64,000 nt of DNA, taken from positions 1,810,501 through 1,874,500 of the forward strand of contig BSWB01000001.1 in the NCBI GenBank assembly GCA_033239125.1, written 5' to 3'. Shown here one piece after another: positions 44,701 through 54,046 of the stretch. The stretch is from Fagopyrum homotropicum (taxonomy: Eukaryota > Streptophyta > Magnoliopsida > Caryophyllales > Polygonaceae). Both the position numbers and the translations under genes were made by a program. The notes under the pieces are model-generated. The model saw nothing but the letters and a program-made list of their open reading frames with translations. It was not told the origin of the DNA and made no database searches. The first letter of the stretch is position 1. Each line of letters starts with the position of its first letter.

Positions 44701-45114
44701 TATTTAAATTCCATGACAAGAAATATTTAAATTCCATGACAATAAATGTTCGTGGTGTTATAATTTTGGTTACAGTGGATCTAAGTAATATATCGTTATT
44801 GTGGAGCTAAACTTATGCATCTGTGTTAGCCCTAAGACAAGATGAAGGGTCATGTGCTTAAAATACTTGAATTACATGACAATAGATGTGGTTAGGTAGT
44901 ATAACGGAAGTCCACCAACTAAACACCAATGTTTGTAATTGTAAGTGAACATAAACCAAGTTTACTAGAAGTGTTGTGCTTAAAATATTTAAGTTCCATG
45001 ACAATAAAGGTTAGTAGTGTTATAATTATCTAAATAAGGTTAGTAGTTTTTGACTCTTTGGATGCTTATGGATATACACCAACTAAACACCAATCTTTGT
45101 TGCTCATCAAATCA

Positions 45115-45411
45115 ATGGAAGTCTTTCTAATAAAAACTGCTGAGCTCACGGCTGACTTTCTAGCCAACTTTTTAGCCAAACAATTAAGCCATTGATTCCA
45201 TATGGGAAATTGAAGAACAAATCAGTAGGCTTGCCGTGATGGTGGAATAAATCGAAGACGTGCTCTCCGACATTCACGACAAGCAATTCAAGGAGGCAAG
45301 TGTTAACAACGGCTATAAGCGGCTACGAGCAACGGTTCTTGCTGAGAATTTTCTTGATAGAGTTAAAACACTACGGAAGAAGCGTGAGACCGATGATGCC
45401 AAGTTGAAAGA
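45115..45411 (+). pseudogene. CC-NLR coiled-coil exon, copy A (broken)
   Basis: ATG at 45,115 opens MEVFLIKTAELTADFLANFL and then meets a stop (45,196). After frame changes it continues DVLSDIHDKQFKEASVNNGY, then KRLRATVLAENFLDRVKTLR, ending at donor GAG|GTATTT (45,412). This is the Rx-N type coiled-coil at the start of CC-NLR immune receptors. The intact relative is at 59,032. The upstream flank (about 45,050-45,114) is also shared with that copy. Confidence 0.75.
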
Positions 45412-45531
45412 GGTATTTGAGCCATCAATTTCTTATCTTTGCCATTATTGCACAGCTCTCATTTGATATTTAACCGTTCCAAATGGGAATATGCTCTCTA
45501 GAGAGTGAATCCAATCAAGTAGAACATGTAA

Positions 45532-45534
<3 letters not shown>

Positions 45535-45620
<86 letters not shown>

Positions 45621-45691
45621 CTTAACTCATTTGACTCCTCGGTAATACAATATTTGTTTTTTGACGTAGTCATTCTTTGTGAATCATATAA

Positions 45692-45782
<91 letters not shown>
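45535..45782. repeat. Two long (TA)n microsatellites in the intron of NLR copy A
   Basis: Runs at 45,535-45,614 (80 bases) and 45,695-45,782 (88 bases), separated by about 80 bases of unique sequence. The spacer has an inverted paralogue at 51,060-51,115 next to NLR copy C. Long Ile-Tyr open frames here are artefacts of the repeat. Confidence 0.9.
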
Positions 45783-45784
<2 letters not shown>

Positions 45785-45824
45785 TCCTTTGGAACATGTA
45801 GGCATAATACAAAAACTCGCCCTT

Positions 45825-45962
45825 TACCCTTGCTACAACAAATGTTAGATAGATCATACATCTAATAATATCTTAAAAATAGAGGAATGTACATCCATGC
45901 AAGGAGAAAGAAGAAATGGATCATCAAGAAAATGGATGGTAAAATACAACGGTCATGAACAA
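45825..45962 (+). repeat. Segment shared with 63,755-63,870
   Basis: TACCCTTGCTACAA, GTTAGATAG, AATAATATCTTAAAA, GAATGTACAT, GGAGAAAGAAGA, ATCAAGAAAATG and AAATACAACGGT occur in the same order in both places. It is probably the same intron position in two NLR copies, so it links copy A here with copy B that starts at 59,032. Confidence 0.65.
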
Positions 45963-46057
45963 CTTCGATGCTTGAGATCTTTATTGTCTACCTCATACAT
46001 TTCAGTCAGGACAATCAAGAGGGATAGCGGGAATATTCGACCGTCTGACCCGTCTTA

Positions 46058-46330
46058 CTATTAGGACGTTGAAGACTCTCCCGAGAGGACTACAACATCT
46101 CACTGCTCTTTAAAAGTTGGTGATTGCAAAATGTTAGTATGGTGAAATGTCGAGGACACCTCTTAAATATTCTTCTAAGTTTTGAGTTTGTGGGACTTTT
46201 AATGATGGTGAGATTGCCAAAGTGGATTCAATTGGTCACTTCCCTTAGAGAATTGACTTTGTGGTATCTACCAAGAATGGAGCCACTTACAGAATGAATT
46301 CAGCTCCTCACCTCTCTCCAAGTGCTCAAA
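46058..46330 (+). pseudogene. LRR remnant of an NLR gene
   Basis: A reading such as TLKTLPRGLQHLTAL followed by a stop and KLVIAKC matches a leucine-rich repeat of CC-NLR proteins. Further LRR-like words follow in broken frames. Several stops make it non-functional. Confidence 0.45.
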
Positions 46331-46654
46331 ATTATATGTAGTCATACCCACATTAATGTTTCAGAATGATAATCTACATGTTGTTAACTTGTTCTGATGA
46401 TCAAGAGATTGATTCGAGTTGTTTCAATTGCTAGAATGGGTGGTAGGGTGAAAACAACTTTATCTCAACTTTGTATAATGATAATATGTTACAAGAAGGT
46501 TGCAAGTTTGATGTGAAGTTGTAGACATCTGATTGTAAGAAGTTTAAGTTGGAATGGGTGTTGAAAAAATTGGTCTTGTCTATTAATCCGAACACCAATT
46601 TGAATCACGAAGATCCAGAGGGATCGGTTTGTTGAGGAAATTCGAGGAAAGAAA

Positions 46655-46905
46655 GTTTCGAAAATGCTTACATTTGGGATCATTTGAGGTTGTTTTTGAA
46701 AGATGAAAACAAGGAGGACATTAGAATTCTGGTTACAACACGTTTATTGGCGCAAACAATTCAGTTCAAATTGTTAAAAAATGTGTTGGATTTTATTCTA
46801 GCTAACAATGGATCGTGGATTGAAAAAAGAAGACGAATCGTCAAATTAAATTGTCAAATTTCGTCCAAGATAAATTGGAGGTTTTGTGTGAAAAATTTTG
46901 CTTAG
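46655..46905 (+). pseudogene. NB-ARC remnant, deleted duplicate
   Basis: AYIWDHLRLFLKDENKEDIR, then ILVTTRLLAQTIQF, parallels VYIWDNLRLLLKEGKKEDSR at 47,232. About 160 bases present there are missing here, and the frame is then lost (the tract ATGGATCGTGGATTGAAAAA parallels about 47,535). A second copy of the same NLR gene, damaged by deletion. Confidence 0.65.
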
Positions 46906-47160
46906 AAGAAACATGAATTTTTTGTAAATAAATCCGGTTCAGGTAGTTAACTCTTCACATGTTTTTTCTTTCTCGGATTAAACATCTCAATCTCTTCGTA
47001 TTTTTCTCACATACAAGCACAAGGTTCCCTTGGACAATAGGAGTATCCATGACTTATATATTAGGTTCACACTTGACACAATCTGGTATTGTTGACGTGG
47101 GACTTTCCACACATTTCAACAACATTCGAGTGTTAAGAAGTTAGCATATCAATTGGAAAG

Positions 47161-48581
47161 TTGATTCATTTACGATATTTAGATGACGTAGAGGTTTTTC
47201 TTGTGTTAGATGACGTAGAGGTTGAGGATGTTTACATTTGGGATAATTTGAGATTGTTGTTGAAAGAGGGAAAGAAAGAAGACAGTAGAATTTTGGTTAC
47301 AACACGTTCGAAAGTGGTGACGAGCTGTATTGGCGCAAACAATACAATCCATCAACTAAATGGTCTATCAGAAGACAATTCTTGGAGTTTGTTTGAAAGA
47401 TATGCTTTTCTATCCGAAACGGATGGATGAGAACTTGATTAAGATCAAAAAAATGTGTTGGAGTTCCTCTAGCTATAAAAGTAATAGCATCTCATTTGAA
47501 AAAGAAAAACAGAAGCACGTGGGAGTACGTCAACAATCGTGGATTGAAAGAAGACGACGATTCTATCATTCCCATTTTGAAGATAAGATATGACGGTCTC
47601 GATTCCACGTTGAAGCAATGTTTTTCACTTTGTGCGGTATTTCCAAAAAATTGTGATATTCCGTCCATGATTTTGAGCAACATTTGGATTACTAATGTTC
47701 GCTTCAAAGCAAAAGCAGGCGTAATTCTACAAGAGGTCTGCAACGATAAATTGAAGATTTTATGTGAAAGATCTTTCCTAGAACAACCATGGAATCAGAG
47801 TTCATTCAGAATGCACGATTTGATGAATGATTTGAGCACAAACGTAACTGGAGATGGAGAAGAGACGCTCGTGGTACATTTGAATTCCACCATTGATCCG
47901 CACAAATTAGTACTCGAAGAAAATGTTCGACATCTCACCCTTGATTATGTTCGAATGAAATGTGATGAAATTTTAACCTTTGAGTCCAAAGGAAGGGACT
48001 ACGCACTTTCCTACGAGTCAACATTTTTAATGTTCCATTATTCAAGGAGATAATTAATGTTGACAAATTAGTTACAACTTGCCCCTTCCTTCGAGTGTTG
48101 GATCTACAATATTCAGGGATCAAGAAGTTAATAGATTCGATTGTAAAGTTGATTCATTTACGATATTTAGATATGTCTCTTAATGAATTTCTGACCCTTC
48201 CGGATTCAGTTACTGAATTGATAAACCTTAGGTTATTTGAACCTGGAAGGTTGCATGTTCTTGACTTACCTTCCTAACAGAATGCACGCGTTAACATCCT
48301 TAGAAGAATTACACCTTTCTTTCTGTCGTAATCTGGAGCAGCTTCCCACGAGCATTATGAAACTGCACAACCTTAAAAACCTCATAATCAAAGACTGCGA
48401 TGCCTTGAAGGAAATACCGTCAGATATTGGTGCATTAACTGGACCCAGATTCTTAGTCGGCCGTCCAGAATCTAAGCATAGTGCACAACTCGAAGAACTG
48501 GGGCATTTGCCGGAGCTAAAAGAAGGGATATTGAGAATTCAAATTCCTACATCTATCGAAGGGTCTGAAATTCATTACTAG
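47161..48581 (+). pseudogene. CC-NLR immune receptor pseudogene (NB-ARC to LRR)
   Basis: The order of NLR parts is kept but spread over several frames. Kinase-2 LVLDDVEVEDVYIW and RNBS-B ILVTTRS, then LNGLSEDNSWSLFERYA (RNBS-C), lie at about 47,191-47,424. GLPLA-like VGVPLAIKVIASHL is at about 47,457. The winged-helix part ILKIRYDGLDSTLKQCFSLC then AVFPKNCDI is at about 47,575-47,665, and the MHD block RMHDLMNDLS at about 47,809. LRRs such as LRVLDLQYSGIKKLIDSIVK and SLEELHLSFCRNLEQLPTSI run to a stop at 48,579-48,581. The P-loop and coiled-coil are missing in front. There are at least three frame breaks (about 47,430, 48,030 and 48,230). NLRs detect pathogen effectors; this one cannot be translated whole. 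Confidence 0.85.
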
Positions 48582-48797
48582 AAATATCTAAACATTGTAA
48601 ATGAATCAACTTTCCAACTGAGTATGCTAACTTCTTGATACTTAATGTTGTTCAAATGTGTGGAAAGTCCCACATCGACAATACGAGATTGTGTCAAGTG
48701 GGAACCTAACATATATATAAAGTCATGCATACTCTTATCTCCAATTTGATTTTAGAATTCTATCTTGGAATAAAAAAAATGTGAATTGTTAACTAGC
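48570..48797 (-). repeat. Inverted copy of 46,944-47,187 flanking the NLR pseudogene
   Basis: Read on the minus strand it shares GTGGGACTTTCCACACATTT, CAACAACATT, AAGAAGTTAGCATA and GGAAAGTTGATTCATTTAC with 46,944-47,187. It also shares upstream words AGGTTCNCACTTGACACAAT and GTTAAC. The two arms enclose the NB-ARC/LRR pseudogene. Part of each arm derives from the LRR (KLIHLRYLD). Confidence 0.7.
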
Positions 48798-50990
48798 TGA
48801 GCTCGGTTAGGAAAAAGAAAAAGAAGTTAATAGTTGTAGACACAACACTTGAACGTCTCCAAAAAAGGGCAAAATGATGCAGTTGATACAATATTCTCTT
48901 CTTTTTTGTATACAATATTATCCAAGGACTAAAGATCTCAAGCATAAAAGTCTACTGAGACGTGGCAAATGTCGAATATTTTTGCAACCATAAAGACCCA
49001 TTCTCCTTTTGTATAAAAAAGTTAACAATTATAGACACAAAACTCGAAAGCAGATGCCAATTTGTCAACATTGATAATCTCCTTCCCCTTTTGTTGCACA
49101 CCCAATGATACCCATGATCAAGGTGAGATGTCGAACATTTTATTAATTTGTGCCGATCAATAGTGGCCTTCAAGTCTACCACCTACCACAAGCCTCTCTT
49201 ACCTTTGTGCATGGCTATTATGCATCAAATCGTGTATTTTGCATAGTGACCTTCAAATATACTACAAGCCCTCTCTTGTTCGCCTACCTTGTGCATGATT
49301 ATCATGCATCAAATCGAATAGTGTATTTTGAATGAAAGAATTGACGATATTGGCCCCCTGAATGCTTCATCTTTATTTTTTGGCCACACCACTCATTTTT
49401 ACAGAAAAAAAGGGAGTTTGTTTTGTTGCAGAGGACTGTTACAGCTTGTTGTAGAGAAGTCACATCTTACTCAATCAGAAAAAGAGTAAAAGTAGAAGAA
49501 TTTGGGCGGGCGTTTCAAAATAATTCTTATTCAAAAAACATCCTTTCGAACCGATATCCATATTCTCCATTTTGTGCTCTTCTGAAAGACAAATATCCTC
49601 AACTTCTGATTTCCTCGTTTCCATTTTAAATGGATAACTCAAAGAAACTCTTTGTTTCTAAATGTTCATCGTCTACAACTCTAGTCGAAACTCCAAGAAA
49701 CTCTTTGTTTCAAAATAAATTCGTAACTTTTCTGAGCTCTATTCAAATTTTTTGAGTATATTAGTGAGTTAGTTTTAGTCTAGTTTTCTGAGTTCTATTC
49801 AAAACTCAAGCATGTATAATGAAGAGGATAAATTCGTAACATTGTTGATGGTCAGTATTTTTGTGTATGATTAGTATTTTTGTGTGTTACAGCAAAGTTG
49901 AGTAAGTGATTCAGATTTTTGGGTATAATAGCAGCGTTTTTGATCTATGAAGTTTGAGTATAGTAGTTATATGTTCAAACTTATCAAACATATATGATGA
50001 ATGATGATAGTGGTTTTCAGTAATTTTGGGTATATTATTAGGTGTTTACTGTAAATTTGAGTTTGTTATTCCATCTTATATAATTTAAAAGTGGAAATGA
50101 TTACTTTCTTGCAGTACACTTAATTTAAAAGTGAAAATTGTCATCATTTCATGCAGTCACATCGGACGACTGCATTCAGACCTTGTCATACACTTTCGTG
50201 CAGTACATTTATATAATTTAAAAGTGGAAATGATTATTTTTTGGGCCTATTTTACAAAGATAAAATGGATAGGGCAAAATAGTAAGTGATATAGCAAAAA
50301 TGTACATCTCACCAAATATGCCATTTTGAATTGTGTTGCTCAATCTCTTGGACGTAATTTCATAAAATTTTGGAAATACAGAGTGAAAAACATTGCATCA
50401 ACGTAAGACCATCGTAGCTTATTTTCAAAATGAAAATGATAGATTTAACTTCTTCTTTCAATCTACCCCGCATACTTCCACGTGTGTTTCTTGGTGAGAT
50501 CCTATTAATTTGTTAGTTAGAGAAACTCCAAACCATCTTTTAAACCTGCCTCTACCAATTTACCAATCTCATTCTTCCTTTCCAATAAAAGCATATATAT
50601 TAAATAACCAAGAATCATCTTCTAATATACTTTTTAATGATGAACTGAATTTTTTGTGTCCATACAACTCACCACCTCTTTCGAATGTGTTGTAACTAGA
50701 ATTCTACTGTCCTCCTAGTTTCCCTCTTTCAACAAAAACTCAAATGATCCCAATTATAAGCATCTTCGCCCTCTACATCATCTATGACAAGAAAAACCTT
50801 CTTTCCTCGAGCCTCGAGTGACGTACTACATTTTAATCTGACAGCTTGCTAATGACCCTAGTACTTTATCATGATGCCTTCTTTCTCCTGCATCAATGTA
50901 CAACCCGTTGTTTTAAAATATTATGATCTATCCAAATTTAGAGCGAGCCTTGTTTTGACTTAAAACTAACATACTTTGTATTATATGACG
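48798..50990. other. AT-rich spacer with small direct repeats
   Basis: No gene was recognised. At about 49,160-49,335 an ~85-base unit is duplicated: ATGCATCAAATCG with CCTCTCTTACC/CCTCTCTTGTTC and TGTATTTTG.AT occur twice. TTTAAAAGTGGAAATGATTA recurs near 50,090 and 50,218. Confidence 0.4.
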
Positions 50991-51132
50991 CACATGTTTA
51001 ATTGGACCTAAGAAAGCTATGGTAACAACAAAGCTAACAAGGCAGCGAGACAAAGTACATATATAGTTTTATGTGATTAACAAACAAATATTATATTATT
51101 AAGGAGTCAAATGAGTTATATTATTATTATTA

Positions 51133-51167
<35 letters not shown>

Positions 51168-51189
51168 TATCGAAGGAAAAACATATTAC

Positions 51190-51600
51190 ATACCGTTGGA
51201 TGGGAGCCGACTAACAAGTTGGGCCCCGCATCCCTTTTGAATAGTAAACGCAATCCTTGTCAAAATAAATTACTTACTCCTACTATATCTGGGCAACTCT
51301 TTAGCAACGAAGCCCAATCTTTTAAGTAACTCCACCGCGTCGTCACCTAGGTCACCAAACGTGGAAAAGTAAGAGGGAAGAAAGTGATACTCCATGGATC
51401 TACAGACCTCCGCATACTTCTTTCTCTTGTTATCAACAACAACAACCCTCACAACTTTACCCGAAATGAAGCTAGAAAGGCCAAGCGAAGAGAAAGGAGA
51501 TGTATCAGTGATGTCGACACATGTGTCTCTGTCCTGAAACCAATTATATAAAAGTATGTCGGCGGGGCGCAGCTGCCCACCACCACCATCAACCATACTA
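51190..51600 (-). pseudogene. Fragment of an unidentified protein inserted in NLR copy C
   Basis: The minus strand has an open run of about 110 residues with GGGQLRPADILLYNWFQDRD, then TCVDITDTSPF, and later FLPSYFSTFGDLGDDAVELL before KRLGF. The pattern RPADILL.NW..G+D.C+D+T..SPF...FSTFGE...DA...L is one I have seen attached to plant retroelement and host-gene predictions, but I cannot name it with certainty. It interrupts the intron region of NLR copy C. No ATG-led gene structure is evident. Confidence 0.4.
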
Positions 51601-51618
51601 GTATGATGGCTCAAATAC

Positions 51619-51795
51619 CTCCTTCAACTCGGCATCATCGGCCTCACGCTTCTTCCACAGTGTCTCAACTCTATCAAGAAAATCCTCAGCATCAAGAATG
51701 TTGCTCATAGCCGCTTATAGCCGTTGTTAACACTTGCCTCCTTGAATTGTTTGACGTGGATGTCGGAGAGCACGTCATTGATGTATTCCATCACA
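51619..51795 (-). pseudogene. CC-NLR coiled-coil exon, copy C (inverted, broken)
   Basis: On the minus strand: MEYINDVLSDIHVKQFKEAS, VNNGYKRL, a stop, then in another frame FLDAEDFLDRVETLWKKREA before the donor GAG|GTATTT. It is nearly the same as copy A over this part but lacks the N-terminal third. Its 5' flank (about 51,920-52,040) is shared with the flank of copy B at 58,500-58,620, in the same orientation relative to the gene. Confidence 0.75.
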
Positions 51796-51919
51796 TGGGA
51801 GTATGTTAAGAAGTTATTTAAGAGATTAGAGTTTTAGCAGGTTATTGATGAGATTTTTAACGATATTTTTGAAACCTCTTAAAAATAGCTTTTAAGATAT
51901 TTTTACTAGGTTCCTATTT

Positions 51920-52040
51920 AAATTACCTCATGATGCAAAATTTCAGTTGCTGATTGAAGTACTGCAATCATCAGCAGTAATATTGACTGATTTTAAATGT
52001 TATCGAATTTCTTACGATTTTAATATGCTTTTAATGTTCC
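51920..52040 (-). repeat. Conserved 5' flank shared by NLR copies C and B
   Basis: GCAAAATTTCAGTTG.TGATT, AAGTACTGCAAT.ATCA and GTTATCGAATT.CTTACGATT are found here on the plus strand and on the minus strand at 58,500-58,620. Both lie upstream of a coiled-coil exon. Confidence 0.7.
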
Positions 52041-52805
52041 TATTTGCCTACTAAGATTAACCAATCGCTTGGCCAGCTATCTGATTCTTCTTCTATTATA
52101 CATTTACGAAATATAATAACTTTGTTGATTAACCTTGTTACATACAACTTCCATTTTAATCTGCAAGCACTTTTTTTTTGCTGATTATATTTCATTTTAC
52201 TATAGGCACTTCATTTTTTTATCGTCGCCAATGCATATGTTCTTGGTAGGAAGTAATTTCTTCCTCTCGAAAAAATATGAGATAAAGATTTCTGATATAA
52301 TGTTATACTTGTTTCACTTTTTAGGTACCTGCAATTAACAAGCCAGCTGGTGTTCTCCACTGGCTTAATTGAAGGAATTGTGTCCTTTATCCAATGTGCA
52401 ATTACTGATGATGAGATAGGACATTAAAAATATAGGGATATATATAATCCGATAATATTAGGGGTCATGGTGTTTTGCTAGAAGCTAATTGGGCAACGAA
52501 TTACCATATAGGAGTATATGGCGGAGAAAGATATATTTTGTAGGAGTACAAAATATATTTTGGAGTTGGTAATTAATAATAGATAAGAGATTATTTATTT
52601 ATTAATTACTGAATATATATCTTATATTTTAAGGTCGGGCTTTTTACTGTCTTATTTGTAACTGCAGCTATTTAAATCCAATCATTTGGCGGTCAGATGC
52701 TTGTTGTATTATCGATGAACTCAAATTCTAGCCCTTATCTTCTTATTGAGATCGATGATATGGGATGCTTCTATCATAAATTGCTTCTCCAGGTACTTAA
52801 TTGGA

Positions 52806-53345
52806 TGTGACAAAGTAGGTAGGCTCCTTGCTTTTCATATGGATGATCTTATGAAATTCGCACCACTTTGGCTATCCAAAACAGAAGAAGTTCGAGAAGA
52901 TAGAGCTCATTGGGCAACGAATATAACCGGTGATATATATGGCGAAGGCTGGATAAGTGAAATGTATGGATACTCATTTGGGGCAGCTGAAGTAAGTAAT
53001 TTTGCCTATTCTCTTCCTTTGTCAGCATCATGCTGTTATGCTGACTAGTTGGGCCAAGTTTCCTGACCCGCCTGATCCTTCTTCTCTAGATATGGTTGAT
53101 GAAAGCACCCGAGCACGCGACTTGCTGAGCATCGAGTGTATCAGGACGCTCAATGAAGCTCTGTACAAACACCACAAGAAGAGAAAATAAAGAGAGATTC
53201 CGATAATGAAGACGAACCCAAGTCCACCCTAATAACTTCTAAAGCAGACAGGACATTTGTCTCGTTTAGAATCTTGATTATAGGTCTTTGGGCAGTTTCG
53301 TTTATCGGGTTCTCGTGTTGATGTTCACCGTGTTCTGTGGTGGTA
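52806..53345 (+). pseudogene. 3' remnant of a peptidyl serine alpha-galactosyltransferase (SERGT1-like) gene
   Basis: The first block (52,806-52,991) encodes CDKVGRLLAFHMDDLMKFAP, LWLSKTEEVREDRAHWATNI and EGWISEMYGYSFGAAE, with a GTAAGT donor. The second (53,049-53,190) encodes WAKFPDPPDPSSLD and RDLLSIECIRTLNEALYKHH, then a stop. Further on (53,241-53,345) a hydrophobic tail FRILIIGLWAVSFIGF survives, with stops and a frame change. The family attaches galactose to serine of extensins in the secretory pathway and ends in a membrane segment. Here about 50 residues between the blocks, and the whole N-terminal part, are missing. Identification rests on recalled family blocks. Confidence 0.75.
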
Positions 53346-54046
53346 ATCTTTTTCATTCAGTCGAAAATCGATTTTACGGTATAGATTATGACCTCCCCTA
53401 TATGCCTTGCGGTAATGATTCCTCTGGCATTACGAACTTTACCACAACGACGCTGTCCATAGATCAAATTATTTCGTGGATTGGATTTCACTTGACTGTT
53501 TACGGCCCTATTGCCTGTGTTCGGGGTAGAAGTTTTGTATAAATGTTTCGCCATGTTATTAAGGATTTTGATTTAAGTTCTTTTCTTTCTAAGAGGTGGA
53601 ATAGACGTCTGGAATGCATTGTATGTCCCATAATAGGTCCCATTCTTCTACCCTTTCGGGGGAGTCGATGACTATTCATATCGGAGAGAGAAAGGCAAGC
53701 ATCATAAGAAGAAACGGCCGTCTTACGGTGGATCTTTCGATCAAAACGGGATTGATCGGCACCTCAGACTGGCGGAATTATCCTTATCGAAGATTACAGT
53801 TCGTTTATAGGCTTGTATCATCATCATCTTCAGCAATACTCAAGGTTAGAATACAAGGTACGTACCCCAGAAGGTCCTTGAAGATTCTGAATAGGCGCAT
53901 GGCAAGTTCTTTGATTTGCATATTGTTGTTTGTTGTTGTGGTTTTGAATGGTCTATTGTTCATTATTTCATGGTTTGGTGTTTGTATTTAGTGATTCGTG
54001 ATTTACGGCTTGAAGAATATTGTACAATAACAATTGTGGTTTTACC
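53346..54046. other. Spacer after the SERGT1-like remnant
   Basis: An open frame at 53,614-53,991 (125 codons) has no family resemblance I can see and no supporting splice structure, so it is not called as a gene. No LTR of the adjacent copia element was found here. Confidence 0.35.

Noticed and set aside
45483..45848. Long Ile-Tyr reading frames on both strands
   Set aside because: They are translations of (TA)n microsatellites.
47161..48581. A functional NLR gene joined by introns at each frame change
   Set aside because: The breaks lie inside conserved motifs and lack GT-AG ends at matching places, and the P-loop is absent.
53614..53991. 125-codon open frame after the SERGT1 remnant
   Set aside because: No recognisable domain or splice structure, and surrounded by decayed sequence. 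Not supported as a gene.
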